A stretch of DNA of 64,000 bases from Bacillus australimaris (lineage in GTDB: Bacteria; Bacillota; Bacilli; Bacillales; Bacillaceae). The notes beneath the pieces were generated by a model. It did no database searches, was not told the DNA's origin, and saw nothing but the letters and a program-made list of their open reading frames with translations. The stretch is taken from NCBI RefSeq assembly GCF_001307105.1, contig NZ_LGYN01000001.1:310001-374000 (forward strand). Reading direction: 5' to 3'. Made by a program: the position numbers and the translations under genes. Position 1 is the first letter of the stretch; each line of letters opens with the position of its first letter. Shown piece after piece: positions 19,250-27,501 of this stretch.

Positions 19250-20101
19250 TTATGCTAATGTACGTTTTGCTGATTTAACCGTATTGTGTGCAAGCATCGT
19301 AATCGTCATTGGACCGACTCCGCCAGGAACTGGTGTGATGTAGGAAGCTTTTTCTTTTGCTTCTTCAAAATCAACATCTCCAACAAGCTTCCCAGTATCT
19401 AAACGATTAACTCCTACATCGATGACAATTGCACCTTCTTTGATTTGGTCAGCTTTAATAAAGTTTGCTCGACCGACGGCAACAACTAAAATGTCCGCTT
19501 TTAACGTATGTTCTGAAATATTCGCCGTTCTTGAATGGCAGTAAGTAACCGTTGCGTTTTCGTTTAACAGCAATTGTCCAACTGGTTTGCCGACAATATT
19601 GCTGCGTCCAACAACGACCACTTCTTTTCCAGAAAGATCGACACCCGTTTTGTTCAATAATTCAACAATGCCTGCTGGTGTACAAGGAAGGAATGTGTCT
19701 TCCCCAAGCAGCATTTTCCCGATATTTAATGGATGAAAACCATCCACATCTTTCTCAGGTGAAATACGTTCAATGACGGCTTTTTCAGAAATGTGTTTTG
19801 GCAGTGGAAGTTGAACAAGAATCCCGTGGAATTGATCGTTCGCATTGTACTGATCAATCAGCTGAAGCAATTCTTCTTCTGTTAAAGAAGCGTCTAAATG
19901 ATCAAGCTGGAAATGCATGCCCATTGCTTCTGCCGCTTTTTTCTTCCCGCGTACGTAAGAAAGTGAAGCCGGATCATCACCGATTAGAATAACGGCAAGA
20001 CCAGGTGTGACTCCTTTTTGTTTTAGCTCTTCTACTTCTTTTGCTAATTGTTCACGTTTTTCTTTTGCTGTTTCTTTCCCATCGATGATTGTTGCTGTCA
20101 T
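19250..20101 (-). CDS. folD: Methylenetetrahydrofolate dehydrogenase / cyclohydrolase
   Basis: Bifunctional enzyme linking 5,10-methylene-THF and 10-formyl-THF. The 283 residues have [14 protein letters not shown] with the catalytic lysine, [22 protein letters not shown], and the NADP-binding [18 protein letters not shown]. The C-terminus [19 protein letters not shown] is the family signature. ATG with AGGAGGATTCGAC upstream. Preceded by nusB with a 14-base gap, so likely in the same transcript. Confidence 0.97.
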   Translation of the reverse strand: MTATIIDGKETAKEKREQLAKEVEELKQKGVTPGLAVILIGDDPASLSYVRGKKKAAEAMGMHFQLDHLDASLTEEELLQLIDQYNANDQFHGILVQLPLPKHISEKAVIERISPEKDVDGFHPLNIGKMLLGEDTFLPCTPAGIVELLNKTGVDLSGKEVVVVGRSNIVGKPVGQLLLNENATVTYCHSRTANISEHTLKADILVVAVGRANFIKADQIKEGAIVIDVGVNRLDTGKLVGDVDFEEAKEKASYITPVPGGVGPMTITMLAHNTVKSAKRTLA

Positions 20102-20115
20102 GTCGAATCCTCCTA

Positions 20116-20508
20116 TTACTGCTTTAGGTCATTTTTAATGTTTGAAAGTACACCATTTACAAATTTCGGTGCTTTATCATCGCCGAAAAGTTTGGCGAGT
20201 TCAATCGCTTCATTCATTGAGACACTAACTGGGATGTCTTCTTGATACACCATCTCGTAAACAGACAGCCTTAAAATGGCTCTGTCTACGTTTGCAATAC
20301 GATCGAGTTTCCAATTCACTAGATGCTGTGAGATCATGTCATCGAGCTTGTCCTTTTGTTCAAGCACACCGAAAACCAGTTCCTCGAAAAAAGGATCTGA
20401 TTCTTGTTCATCCAGCGCATGTGTAATGGCCTCTTTCGGATCAATATTGCTCACATCAATTTGAAATAATGTTTGTAGCGCCTTTTCTCTTGCAGTTCTT
20501 CTTTTCAT
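20116..20508 (-). CDS. nusB: Transcription antitermination factor NusB
   Basis: RNA-binding helical protein that with NusE/S10 supports antitermination in rRNA operons. The 130 residues start [20 protein letters not shown] and include [22 protein letters not shown] and [25 protein letters not shown], all typical. GGAGTAAATA precedes the ATG. The 210-base gap upstream (20509-20718) ends in the terminator of yqhY, so nusB probably starts a new transcript towards folD; I did not find a clear promoter. Confidence 0.97.
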   Translation of the reverse strand: MKRRTAREKALQTLFQIDVSNIDPKEAITHALDEQESDPFFEELVFGVLEQKDKLDDMISQHLVNWKLDRIANVDRAILRLSVYEMVYQEDIPVSVSMNEAIELAKLFGDDKAPKFVNGVLSNIKNDLKQ

Positions 20509-20671
20509 TATTTACTCCTTTAACCACTTTATCCGCTTGTCGTTAAGCCATACAGAGATCATAACATATTTTGTCCGTGGTCGCACCAAGATCCATGCGA
20601 GCTGTGACGAAAAACGAATCAATCAACACGTGACATCATTATTATTCGGAAATCACCCAAAAATGAGCTTT

Positions 20672-20703
20672 AAAAAACCAAAGAGGCAATGCCTCCTTGG
20701 TTT
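20672..20703 (-). terminator. Terminator after yqhY
   Basis: Minus strand AAACCAAGGAGGCA / GCCTCTTTGGTTT hairpin with one wobble pair, followed by a T-run, 16 bases after the yqhY stop. Confidence 0.9.
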
Positions 20704-20718
20704 CAATTGAACCCTTTT

Positions 20719-21126
20719 TTACATTTCTTGATCTACTTCAGCTTCAGGTGCTTTTGTATCAAATTGAATGCCAACGACATGAATGTTGATTTCATTAATT
20801 GTTAAGGCAGTCATGTTTAAAAGGGTTTGACGGATATTTTCTTGTACAGCAGTGGATACCTTTGGAATGGACAAGCCAAATTCAACCACACAATATACAT
20901 CAACTGTGATGCCTTCATCAGAGACATCTACTTTTACACCTTTACGGTGATTTTTTTTACCAAAGCGTTCTGCTACATCAGCAGCGAAATTGCCGCGCAT
21001 TTCGGCAATGCCTTCGACCTCTGAAGCGGCGATCCCAGCAATGACTTCAATCACTTCTGGTGCAATTTGCACTTTTCCCAATTGATCTTCATCAAGGTTC
21101 ATTTCAAGCAAATTGTTTTCTGACAC
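20719..21126 (-). CDS. yqhY: Asp23 / DUF322 family protein YqhY
   Basis: A 135-residue cytoplasmic protein of the Asp23 family. IAPEVIEVIAGIAASEVEGI and NIRQTLLNMTALTINEINIHVVGI are the family signature. Its genes commonly follow accBC, and in B. subtilis YqhY is linked to acetyl-CoA carboxylase control, so a role in tuning malonyl-CoA supply is likely here but not shown by sequence. The frame has an ATG at 21132 crowding the GGAGG; the GTG at 21126, 9 bases away, is better and gives the B. subtilis length. It lies 25 bases after accC in the accB-accC-yqhY operon. Confidence 0.92.
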   Translation of the reverse strand: MSENNLLEMNLDEDQLGKVQIAPEVIEVIAGIAASEVEGIAEMRGNFAADVAERFGKKNHRKGVKVDVSDEGITVDVYCVVEFGLSIPKVSTAVQENIRQTLLNMTALTINEINIHVVGIQFDTKAPEAEVDQEM

Positions 21127-21151
21127 GATCATTCACCTCCGAAAGCTGTGA

Positions 21152-22501
21152 TTATTTCATGATTTGGTATGTTTCTAAAAACTTCGTATTAAAATTACCA
21201 CTCACAAATGTTTCATGCTCAAGCAATCTTAGGTGGAATGGAATGGTTGTGTAGACTCCTTCAATGACGAATTCTTGAAGCGCTCGTTTCATTTTCGCAA
21301 TCGCTTCTTCTCTCGTCTTACCATATGTGATCACTTTCGCAATCATGCTGTCATAATATGGCGGAATCACATAGCCCGGATAAGCGGCAGAATCAACACG
21401 TACACCTAGTCCGCCTGGCGGAAGATACATTTTGATTTCACCAGCTGAAGGCATGAAGTTTTTCTCTGGGTTCTCAGCATTAATACGGCATTCGATTGCC
21501 CAGCCTTCATATACGACATCCTCTTGTGTAAGAGAAAGCTTCTCACCTGATGCGACCTTGATCTGTTCTTTGATCAAGTCTACACCTGTGACCATTTCCG
21601 TTACAGGATGCTCTACTTGAATACGAGTATTCATTTCCATGAAGTAGAACTTCTCTTCATTATAATCATAAATGAATTCAACTGTTCCAGCACCAGTGTA
21701 TTCAACAGCTTCAGCTGCTTTTACGGCTGCTTCACCCATTTGCTCACGGATGTCTGCATTCAGTGCTGGTGATGGCGTTTCTTCAAGCAGTTTTTGCATT
21801 CTTCTTTGGATCGAGCAATCACGCTCTCCTAAGTGAATGGTATGGCCATGCTGATCTGCTAACACTTGGATTTCCACATGTCTAAAGTCTTCAATGAATT
21901 TCTCCAAGTAGACACCTGGGTTACCAAAGTTTTGCGCAGCTTCCTGCTGCGTGATGGTCACACCGTTAATGAGCTCTTCTTCTGTACGAGCCACACGGAT
22001 TCCTTTACCGCCGCCGCCTGCAGTTGCTTTAATAATGACAGGATACCCAATACTAGCTGCTGTTGAAACAGCATCATCAAGATCTTTTACAATTCCTTGA
22101 GAACCAGGAACAATCGGGACGCCTGCACTCTTCATTGTTTCTCGCGCAACATCTTTTGTTCCCATTTTGGAAATCGCTGACGCAGTTGGTCCAACAAAGA
22201 TTACGTTACATTCCTCGCAAAGCTCTGCGAAGTCTGCATTTTCTGCTAAAAAGCCGTATCCTGGGTGTATGGCATCTGTACCTGTTAATTTTGCTACACT
22301 CACAATATTTGTGACATTTAAATAACTATCTTTAGAAGCAGTTGGTCCGATGCAATATGCTTCATCAGCCATTTGTACATGCAGCGCATCGCGATCCGCT
22401 TCAGAAAATACCGCAACAGTTTCAATTCCAAGCTCTTTACAAGCGCGGATAATTCTAACTGCGATTTCTCCTCTGTTTGCAATTAATAGCTTTTTAATCA
22501 T
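21152..22501 (-). CDS. accC: Acetyl-CoA carboxylase, biotin carboxylase subunit
   Basis: Carboxylates the biotin on AccB using ATP and bicarbonate, the first half of malonyl-CoA formation. The 449 residues have the biotin carboxylase N-terminal domain ([35 protein letters not shown]), the ATP-grasp glycine loop [56 protein letters not shown] and the C-terminal [12 protein letters not shown] with GGAGTACGATC. It follows accB by 11 bases. Confidence 0.98.
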   Translation of the reverse strand: MIKKLLIANRGEIAVRIIRACKELGIETVAVFSEADRDALHVQMADEAYCIGPTASKDSYLNVTNIVSVAKLTGTDAIHPGYGFLAENADFAELCEECNVIFVGPTASAISKMGTKDVARETMKSAGVPIVPGSQGIVKDLDDAVSTAASIGYPVIIKATAGGGGKGIRVARTEEELINGVTITQQEAAQNFGNPGVYLEKFIEDFRHVEIQVLADQHGHTIHLGERDCSIQRRMQKLLEETPSPALNADIREQMGEAAVKAAEAVEYTGAGTVEFIYDYNEEKFYFMEMNTRIQVEHPVTEMVTGVDLIKEQIKVASGEKLSLTQEDVVYEGWAIECRINAENPEKNFMPSAGEIKMYLPPGGLGVRVDSAAYPGYVIPPYYDSMIAKVITYGKTREEAIAKMKRALQEFVIEGVYTTIPFHLRLLEHETFVSGNFNTKFLETYQIMK

Positions 22502-22512
22502 GATCGTACTCC

Positions 22513-22995
22513 TTACTCTGCTTTCACTAGAAAGAGGGGTTGTCCGAATTCTACAAGCTGACCGTTTTCAGCTAATACTTCGACGATTTCACCTTTTACT
22601 TCTGCTTCGATTTCATTGAACAGTTTCATCGCTTCAACGATACATACAACTGAATTTTCCTTCACCTTAGAACCTGTTGTCACGTATGGATCTGCTTCTG
22701 GTGAAGATGAAGCATAAAATGTGCCAACCATTGGGGATGTGATTTTATGCAGATTTTCAGACACAGCAGCCTCTTGTACAGGGGCTTCGGTCTGAGCTGG
22801 AGCTTGTGCTGTAGGAGCTTGTTGAGCTGGAGCTGCTTGGACAGGAGCCACTGGTGCTTGTGCCGCAACTTGCTGAACGACTTCTTTGTTTTTCTTTAGT
22901 TTGATTTTCGCACCTTCGTTTTCGTACGTAAATTCATCGATTGTAGAGTCGTCAATTAATTTAATCAGTTCATGAATTTCTTCAATTTTTAACAT
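22513..22995 (-). CDS. accB: Acetyl-CoA carboxylase, biotin carboxyl carrier protein
   Basis: Carrier of the biotin that shuttles CO2 between AccC and AccDA. The 160 residues start with a short acidic region, then a Pro/Ala/Gln linker (about 55-80), then the biotinyl domain with the biotin lysine in [20 protein letters not shown]. First gene of the accB-accC-yqhY operon. TATAAT lies about 35 bases upstream within a dyad-rich region (23030-23061). Confidence 0.97.
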   Translation of the reverse strand: MLKIEEIHELIKLIDDSTIDEFTYENEGAKIKLKKNKEVVQQVAAQAPVAPVQAAPAQQAPTAQAPAQTEAPVQEAAVSENLHKITSPMVGTFYASSSPEADPYVTTGSKVKENSVVCIVEAMKLFNEIEAEVKGEIVEVLAENGQLVEFGQPLFLVKAE

Positions 22996-23029
22996 GGATT
23001 TGCACCCCTATGTATGGATTTATCTTTTT

Positions 23030-23061
23030 ATTATAGGCTAGTACTAAAAGTACGTACTATA
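23030..23061 (-). promoter_or_regulatory. accB promoter region with TAGTAC dyads
   Basis: Minus strand TATAAT (23035-23030) serves accB. The -35 position is poor (AGTACG). Overlapping it are two nested inverted repeats, AGTACGTACT and GTACTTTTAGTAC, together TAGTACGTACTTTTAGTACT. TAGTAC is also the half-site of FapR operators, but the full FapR palindrome is not present, so the regulator is unknown. Confidence 0.5.
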
Positions 23062-23083
23062 CCCATCTTACAGGAGGATTTCA

Positions 23084-23143
23084 ATGAATTCAACTACTAT
23101 TGTGGTGAAGCGCCTCGTAAGCGCACTTTGGGAAGGCCGTTAA
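23084..23143 (+). CDS. Possible 19-residue peptide gene between spoIIIAH and accB
   Basis: On the strand opposite to its neighbours, AGGAGG is followed after 6 bases by ATG and a 19-codon frame (MNSTTIVVKRLVSALWEGR) ending TAA at 23143. The hairpin at 23158-23178 follows and could end a plus-strand transcript. A TACTAT sits about 25 bases upstream of the AGGAGG, without a good -35. It could be a real micropeptide or a chance combination of a strong ribosome binding site and a short frame. No function can be assigned. Confidence 0.3.
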   Translation: MNSTTIVVKRLVSALWEGR

Positions 23144-23150
23144 ACCGCAT

Positions 23151-23180
23151 AAAAAAACGCCCTTTTCGGCAAAGGGCGCT
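23151..23180 (-). terminator. Terminator after the spoIIIA operon
   Basis: Stem GCGCCCTTT / AAAGGGCG with loop GCCGA and a run of seven T on the minus strand, 11 bases after the spoIIIAH stop. Confidence 0.92.
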
Positions 23181-23190
23181 CGTTCAATTT

Positions 23191-23826
23191 TTATTGATTA
23201 GAGGGCTCAAATGTGACAGCTACGTTGTCAAGACCTCTTATTTCTTTTGTGACCATATCAATAATGTCGGCCGCCTGAGATTTGGATTTTTTGTCAGAAC
23301 GAACCGTGATGTTCACTTTATCTCCTTCAGCACTCACCAGCGCATCTTTATATCCTTTTGTTTTAATTAAGGTCTCGAGCTGACGCTCAGTTCCTTCCGC
23401 TTCACTAAGCGCTGTCATTTGGTCATACGCTTCACTTTTTTCTTGTGCTGTTGCATCGTCACTGGAGACGATTTCGTTGAATTCTTCGCGCTGCTTGCTT
23501 CGTTTATCTTCAAGCTCTAGTCTGTATGTTGTAAACAGCTCATCGTCTGTTTGCTCTGACACAGCCTTTCCTTCTTCACCGCTTGTTTCAATATCCTCTT
23601 GTTTGCCGCTTGTTTCTTTGTCAGTGGACTTCTTATCAGCACCTTTTTCCGTTCCTTTGTCCATTCCTTTTTCTGTTTCAGTCTTTTTCTCTTCCATACC
23701 TTTTGATTTCGTATCTTCTACTGTCACAGCATTTTCACCTTGTGGAGACATGATATAGTACACACTTAATACGACAACTAAACTTAGCATCGTTAATAGC
23801 CAAACCGTTTGTTTTTTTAACATCAT
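23191..23826 (-). CDS. spoIIIAH: Stage III sporulation protein AH
   Basis: Mother-cell half of the SpoIIIAH-SpoIIQ channel that joins mother cell and forespore across the intermembrane space. The 211 residues have one N-terminal membrane helix (TVWLLTMLSLVVVLSVYYIM), a long Lys/Glu/Thr-rich linker (about 30-95) and a C-terminal YscJ/FliF-like ring domain (about 110-211, TTYRLELEDKRSKQREEFNEI to NVAVTFEPSNQ). The ATG overlaps the spoIIIAG stop; a second ATG directly after could be used. Last gene of the operon. Confidence 0.96.
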   Translation of the reverse strand: MMLKKQTVWLLTMLSLVVVLSVYYIMSPQGENAVTVEDTKSKGMEEKKTETEKGMDKGTEKGADKKSTDKETSGKQEDIETSGEEGKAVSEQTDDELFTTYRLELEDKRSKQREEFNEIVSSDDATAQEKSEAYDQMTALSEAEGTERQLETLIKTKGYKDALVSAEGDKVNITVRSDKKSKSQAADIIDMVTKEIRGLDNVAVTFEPSNQ

Positions 23827-24494
23827 TCCGAATCCTCCTTGATTTTTTTAGGGGCAACAGCCACTCTATGGCTCGGTACATCAAGTACTCTTGTAACCGC
23901 TTCAATGATGGTTTTCTTTATTTGAACGTTGTCTACTCCTTGAGCAACAACGAGGACACCTCGAATGTCTGGTTTTTTCGTTTGAACAACGACGGGTGTT
24001 TCTTCATTGCCATTTTTAATGATGACGATTTCTTCTTCTTTTGTTTGATCTGTAACACTTCGTACGCCGCCTTCTTTATCTGTTTCCTCGGTCGTTGTGC
24101 TTTTATTGGATTTATTTTTTTCAAACACTTTTAAAGACGTTGCATCGACATTGACCACAATTGATACATCCTCAACGCCAATGATTGTCTCTAAAATTTC
24201 TTTCAGCTGATTTTCGTATTCTTGCTCCACGTCCTCAATCGAATTCTTTGATTTACCTGAGGATGCCGGTTTGAATACCTCCTGCTCTTCTGAGGATATT
24301 TTTTTAGAAGCAGGAACCGCAGCCTGCTGTTTGCTTGATGGCGGTGACAAGATCTGACTGACTAACATGAAAGATACGCCGATGATGAAGACAAGCAGCA
24401 AGTAATGATGCTTCGTTAATTTTGGTTTCCCTTCACCTTTTTCAGGCGGCTGTAAGAATGATTTCAGCTTTTGTTTCCAGTCCTTGTTATTCAT
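23823..24494 (-). CDS. spoIIIAG: Stage III sporulation protein AG
   Basis: Ring-forming component of the feeding-tube channel. About 223 residues: a cytoplasmic N-terminus, one membrane helix (HHYLLLVFIIGVSFMLVSQI, about 30-50), a linker, and a ring-building domain with IIGVEDVSIVVNVDATSLKVFE and a C-terminal DNVQIKKTIIEAVTRVLDVPSHRVAVAPKKI. The frame is open up to 24518, but the ATG at 24494 matches the B. subtilis MNKNGLW start; GGAGG is a rather long 14 bases away. Overlaps spoIIIAF by 8 bases. Confidence 0.93.
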   Translation of the reverse strand: MNNKDWKQKLKSFLQPPEKGEGKPKLTKHHYLLLVFIIGVSFMLVSQILSPPSSKQQAAVPASKKISSEEQEVFKPASSGKSKNSIEDVEQEYENQLKEILETIIGVEDVSIVVNVDATSLKVFEKNKSNKSTTTEETDKEGGVRSVTDQTKEEEIVIIKNGNEETPVVVQTKKPDIRGVLVVAQGVDNVQIKKTIIEAVTRVLDVPSHRVAVAPKKIKEDSE

Positions 24495-25119
24495 GATCTG
24501 CTGCGTCACCTCCCTCAATGTTCAGCGCGATGTGCTCAGGACTCGTATTCCAAACATCAGCAAGTGTCTCTTTTACCCTTGTGATCTCTTTGCTAGAAGA
24601 TCCAGCGCTTTCCTCCTTTTGCCTGGAGAGATCAATGTCCACCTTTGCCACCGTTTCTACAGCATCACCTGTGAGCGGGGAAAGAACTGCTTTGATGCGA
24701 AATTGATCCGCCTCCATATTCTGATCCAGATGCTCCTCATCAGCCAGCACTTCTACGTGTTTCATTTCATAGCTCTCCTTCTTTAGTGGCTCCTTTGCGC
24801 TTTTTTCTAGTTGGACAGCCATTTGCTTTAAAATATATGCACGCTGAGAGGCTTGTATTTCTTTTTTTTCTAAATTCATCTGATTTTTTATTTCTTCTGA
24901 CTGCGCTTCTTCCTTCCCTTTCATCAATTCTGAGAAAATTTGATCAGGATCCGCTCGAAATAAAGCAAAAATCGGATTGAGCATCACCACGATTAGCAGC
25001 AGGCTGACGACCATTTTTGCATACTTTTGCATGCTCGAATTGGGAAGCAGAAGATCAATGACAATCGCAAATAAAATAAAGAGAATAATACTTGTGATCC
25101 ATTCCGTGAGAAAGCTCAA
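24487..25119 (-). CDS. spoIIIAF: Stage III sporulation protein AF
   Basis: Membrane component of the SpoIIIA complex: 210 residues, two N-terminal membrane helices (WITSIILFILFAIVIDLLLP and MVVSLLLIVVMLNPIFALF) and a mostly helical soluble domain of ring-building type. Start is TTG at 25119 with GGAGGGG 7 bases upstream. It follows spoIIIAE by 14 bases. Confidence 0.95.
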   Translation of the reverse strand: MSFLTEWITSIILFILFAIVIDLLLPNSSMQKYAKMVVSLLLIVVMLNPIFALFRADPDQIFSELMKGKEEAQSEEIKNQMNLEKKEIQASQRAYILKQMAVQLEKSAKEPLKKESYEMKHVEVLADEEHLDQNMEADQFRIKAVLSPLTGDAVETVAKVDIDLSRQKEESAGSSSKEITRVKETLADVWNTSPEHIALNIEGGDAADHE

Positions 25120-25133
25120 CAGATGTCCCCTCC

Positions 25134-26330
25134 TTACTTCATCATCATGGTCAGGTTACCAGCAGTGATGATGACGGTAATACTTAAAAAGAACATGAGC
25201 GACACAACAGCAAGTGCGGCAAATATATACAGAACACTTTTTGAAATGACATCAAGACAGCTGATGATGGGTCCGCCCCCTAATGGCTGAAGGATGGCAG
25301 CGGCAAGCTTATATATAAGAGCTAATGAGAGTACTTTAATCGCCGGGAAGGCGGCAATTGAAATCAAAATGGCAACTCCAACAAGCCCAACCGTATTTTT
25401 AAGTAAAACAGAGGCGCTGATCACAGTATCCGTCGCATCTGTAAACATTCTGCCTAGGACAGGGATGAAGTTTCCTGTAATGAATTTGGCTGTACGAAGA
25501 GCGATTCCATCCGTAATGGCCGCAGATGCACCCTGCACGGAAATGACACCGAGAAACACGGTTAAAAAAACGGCAAGCCCGCCAATTGCCACATTTCTTA
25601 ACAATTGGGCAAGCTGGGTGACCTTGTATTGTTCGGTCAACGTACTAACAATGCTCAATATCGCTGATAAAAAAATGAGCGGAAGAACGACATACTGAAT
25701 GAAAACACCGCTCGTGTTCATTAAAAATAAAATAACGGGATGAAAGAATCCAGCTGAGACAAGCCCGCCTGATGAAGCGATGAGCGCTAATAAAAGAGGA
25801 ATAAGAGCAAGAATAAAACTAGTCATCGTTTGTATGGCTTCTGTTGCGTAGGAAATCGCCACATGAAAGCTGTTGAGCGCAATAATGATTAAGACCATAT
25901 AAACAAGAGCATATGCGACTTTGCTGACGGTGCTTTGCTCAAAGGCATTTTGCAAAAGCTGCAAAAGCGAACAAAAGATGGTGAGTAAGATCAATGTGCC
26001 TAGGAGCTTTCCGTTTGCAATGACCTCGTGAAAAAGATAATGAACAAAGGCTTTCAGCCATGTTTGGGGAGACAGCTCTTTATCACCGTCAATCATTTCC
26101 TTCACTGTGCCTTTTTGGCTCTCTGGCAAGAAACCGCCATACTCGTCCAATATGGTTTCCCAAAAGTCACTGATGGAATGAAGCTCTAGTGCATCAGCCT
26201 GTCCACTCGCCACTTCCTCTGCTGCTGGTTCTTCATTTGATAAAGGTACTTTTTCTTCTGCACCACCTGCTTGCGGAGCGATCAGCCAAAAGAAAAGCAT
26301 CAGTCCCATTACAGCTGTCACCCGTTTCAT
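25134..26330 (-). CDS. spoIIIAE: Stage III sporulation protein AE
   Basis: Large polytopic membrane component of the SpoIIIA complex: 398 residues, an N-terminal signal-like segment (VTAVMGLMLFFWLIAPQAGG), an acidic soluble stretch to about residue 85, then seven or eight hydrophobic segments. The PLGGGPIISCLDVISKSVLYIFAAL part near the C-terminus is well conserved. The frame opens at GTG ATG ACA ATG; GAGGTG is 6 bases from the ATG at 26330, which gives the B. subtilis length. Confidence 0.95.
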   Translation of the reverse strand: MKRVTAVMGLMLFFWLIAPQAGGAEEKVPLSNEEPAAEEVASGQADALELHSISDFWETILDEYGGFLPESQKGTVKEMIDGDKELSPQTWLKAFVHYLFHEVIANGKLLGTLILLTIFCSLLQLLQNAFEQSTVSKVAYALVYMVLIIIALNSFHVAISYATEAIQTMTSFILALIPLLLALIASSGGLVSAGFFHPVILFLMNTSGVFIQYVVLPLIFLSAILSIVSTLTEQYKVTQLAQLLRNVAIGGLAVFLTVFLGVISVQGASAAITDGIALRTAKFITGNFIPVLGRMFTDATDTVISASVLLKNTVGLVGVAILISIAAFPAIKVLSLALIYKLAAAILQPLGGGPIISCLDVISKSVLYIFAALAVVSLMFFLSITVIITAGNLTMMMK

Positions 26331-26349
26331 TGTCATCACCTCTTTTCAA

Positions 26350-26745
26350 TTACGTCATGGACGGGATCATACCTAAGATCGTCTCAATGATGACTGTTAA
26401 AATCGGGACTGCCATGACCAAGATGAGGATCTTACCGCCAAGCTCTATTTTTGATGCAATGGCGCCTTGTCCAGCATCTTTCGTCAGCTGAGCGCCAAAT
26501 TCCGCAATATAGGCAATGCCAATAATCTTCAATATGGTTTCAACATACTTCATATTGACACCGGCACTTGCCGCAATTTTTTCAATCATCGAGATAATGG
26601 CATAGATTTGATCAATTAAATAAAGAAAAATCACACATCCTGTAAAAACAACAAGCATAAAGGCGAAGGTTGGCTTTTGTTCTTTGACGATTAATGCTAA
26701 AAAAGTAGCGATTAAACCAAGTCCAACAATTTGTATGATTTCGAT
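26350..26745 (-). CDS. spoIIIAD: Stage III sporulation protein AD, start codon not standard
   Basis: Small membrane protein of the SpoIIIA complex. From QIVGLGLIATFLALIVKEQK through AEFGAQLTKDAGQGAIASKI to the end it matches SpoIIIAD (133 residues in B. subtilis, MQIDIVQ...). The conserved coding starts upstream of the first in-frame ATG (26658), but there is no ATG, GTG, TTG or CTG in the right place: where B. subtilis has its Met, this sequence has TTA (26751). GGGGAGGG lies 7 bases before an ATC at 26745, so a non-standard ATC or ATA start is the best guess; start at 26745 is uncertain. A sequence error at the TTA would also explain it. Confidence 0.85.
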   Translation of the reverse strand: MEIIQIVGLGLIATFLALIVKEQKPTFAFMLVVFTGCVIFLYLIDQIYAIISMIEKIAASAGVNMKYVETILKIIGIAYIAEFGAQLTKDAGQGAIASKIELGGKILILVMAVPILTVIIETILGMIPSMT

Positions 26746-26759
26746 TTGTAAGCCCTCCC

Positions 26760-26966
26760 CTATCCTTGAAATAGAAATACGGCTTTAATCTTTTTAAACA
26801 AATCATCTACAATGGTTGCGACCATAAATAAAATGTAGATAAACCCAAGCAGCGTCACCCACTGAGCATACTCCTTTTTTCCCATTTGATCTAAAATCGT
26901 ATGGAGAAAGGCCACGACGATGCCTACTCCCGCAATTTGAAAAATGACGTTTACATCAACGCCCAT
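26760..26966 (-). CDS. spoIIIAC: Stage III sporulation protein AC
   Basis: A 68-residue membrane protein with two helices (NVIFQIAGVGIVVAFLHTIL and WVTLLGFIYILFMVATIV) separated by DQMGKKEYAQ. Exactly the length of the B. subtilis protein. Its TAG stop is part of the GGGGAGGG ribosome binding site of spoIIIAD. Confidence 0.96.
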   Translation of the reverse strand: MGVDVNVIFQIAGVGIVVAFLHTILDQMGKKEYAQWVTLLGFIYILFMVATIVDDLFKKIKAVFLFQG

Positions 26967-26985
26967 GCTCTCGACTCCCTTCCTC

Positions 26986-27501
26986 TCACATCAATAAAAG
27001 AATCAGTAGTAATCCGCTTAAAAATCCGAGGCTTCTGACCATTTTTTCATTTTTTGCTTGAGCGATTTCAGCTTCTTTCTCCTCTGATTCCAAATGGCCT
27101 AAAGCAAGCTTGATATACTTTTGCTGAGAAGTGACATCATGCTGACCAAGTGTTTCTCCAAAGTGCTTCAGGGCCTCATATTCGCCTTTTTTCAATACGG
27201 TTTTTTTCCAAACATCCTCAAGGCTCTCGTTCCATGCATGTCGTGCAGAAAAAGTCCCCACTCTAAGTTTTTCTGCAAATTGTTCAAACAGCTCATTCAC
27301 AGGAGGACCGACCTGCGAAGCAATTTGCTTTGCAGCCCGCGCTAGAGGGGTTTGACCATACATAATTTCAGCTTCAAGAGATTGGAGAGCAAACCGCAGC
27401 TGCCGAATTTGTTTAGGCCGGTCGCTGTATCGTTTGGCAAACTCAAAGCCTCCCCATGTCGTGGCCGCAACAATGAAAATAGCGCCAATGAGCTTTAACA
27501 T
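26986..27501 (-). CDS. spoIIIAB: Stage III sporulation protein AB
   Basis: A 171-residue protein with one hydrophobic helix at each end (MLKLIGAIFIVAATTWGGFEF and LGFLSGLLLILLLM) and a helical middle, resembling type II secretion GspF-like proteins. The frame is open further upstream; the ATG at 27501 has GGGGAG 7 bases away and gives the B. subtilis start and length. It overlaps the end of spoIIIAA by 7 bases. Confidence 0.95.
   Translation of the reverse strand: MLKLIGAIFIVAATTWGGFEFAKRYSDRPKQIRQLRFALQSLEAEIMYGQTPLARAAKQIASQVGPPVNELFEQFAEKLRVGTFSARHAWNESLEDVWKKTVLKKGEYEALKHFGETLGQHDVTSQQKYIKLALGHLESEEKEAEIAQAKNEKMVRSLGFLSGLLLILLLM

Noticed and set aside
26612-26806. 64-codon frame across the spoIIIAC-spoIIIAD junction
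   Set aside because: It is an off-frame reading of spoIIIAD with protein-unlike composition; the conserved SpoIIIAD frame explains the region.
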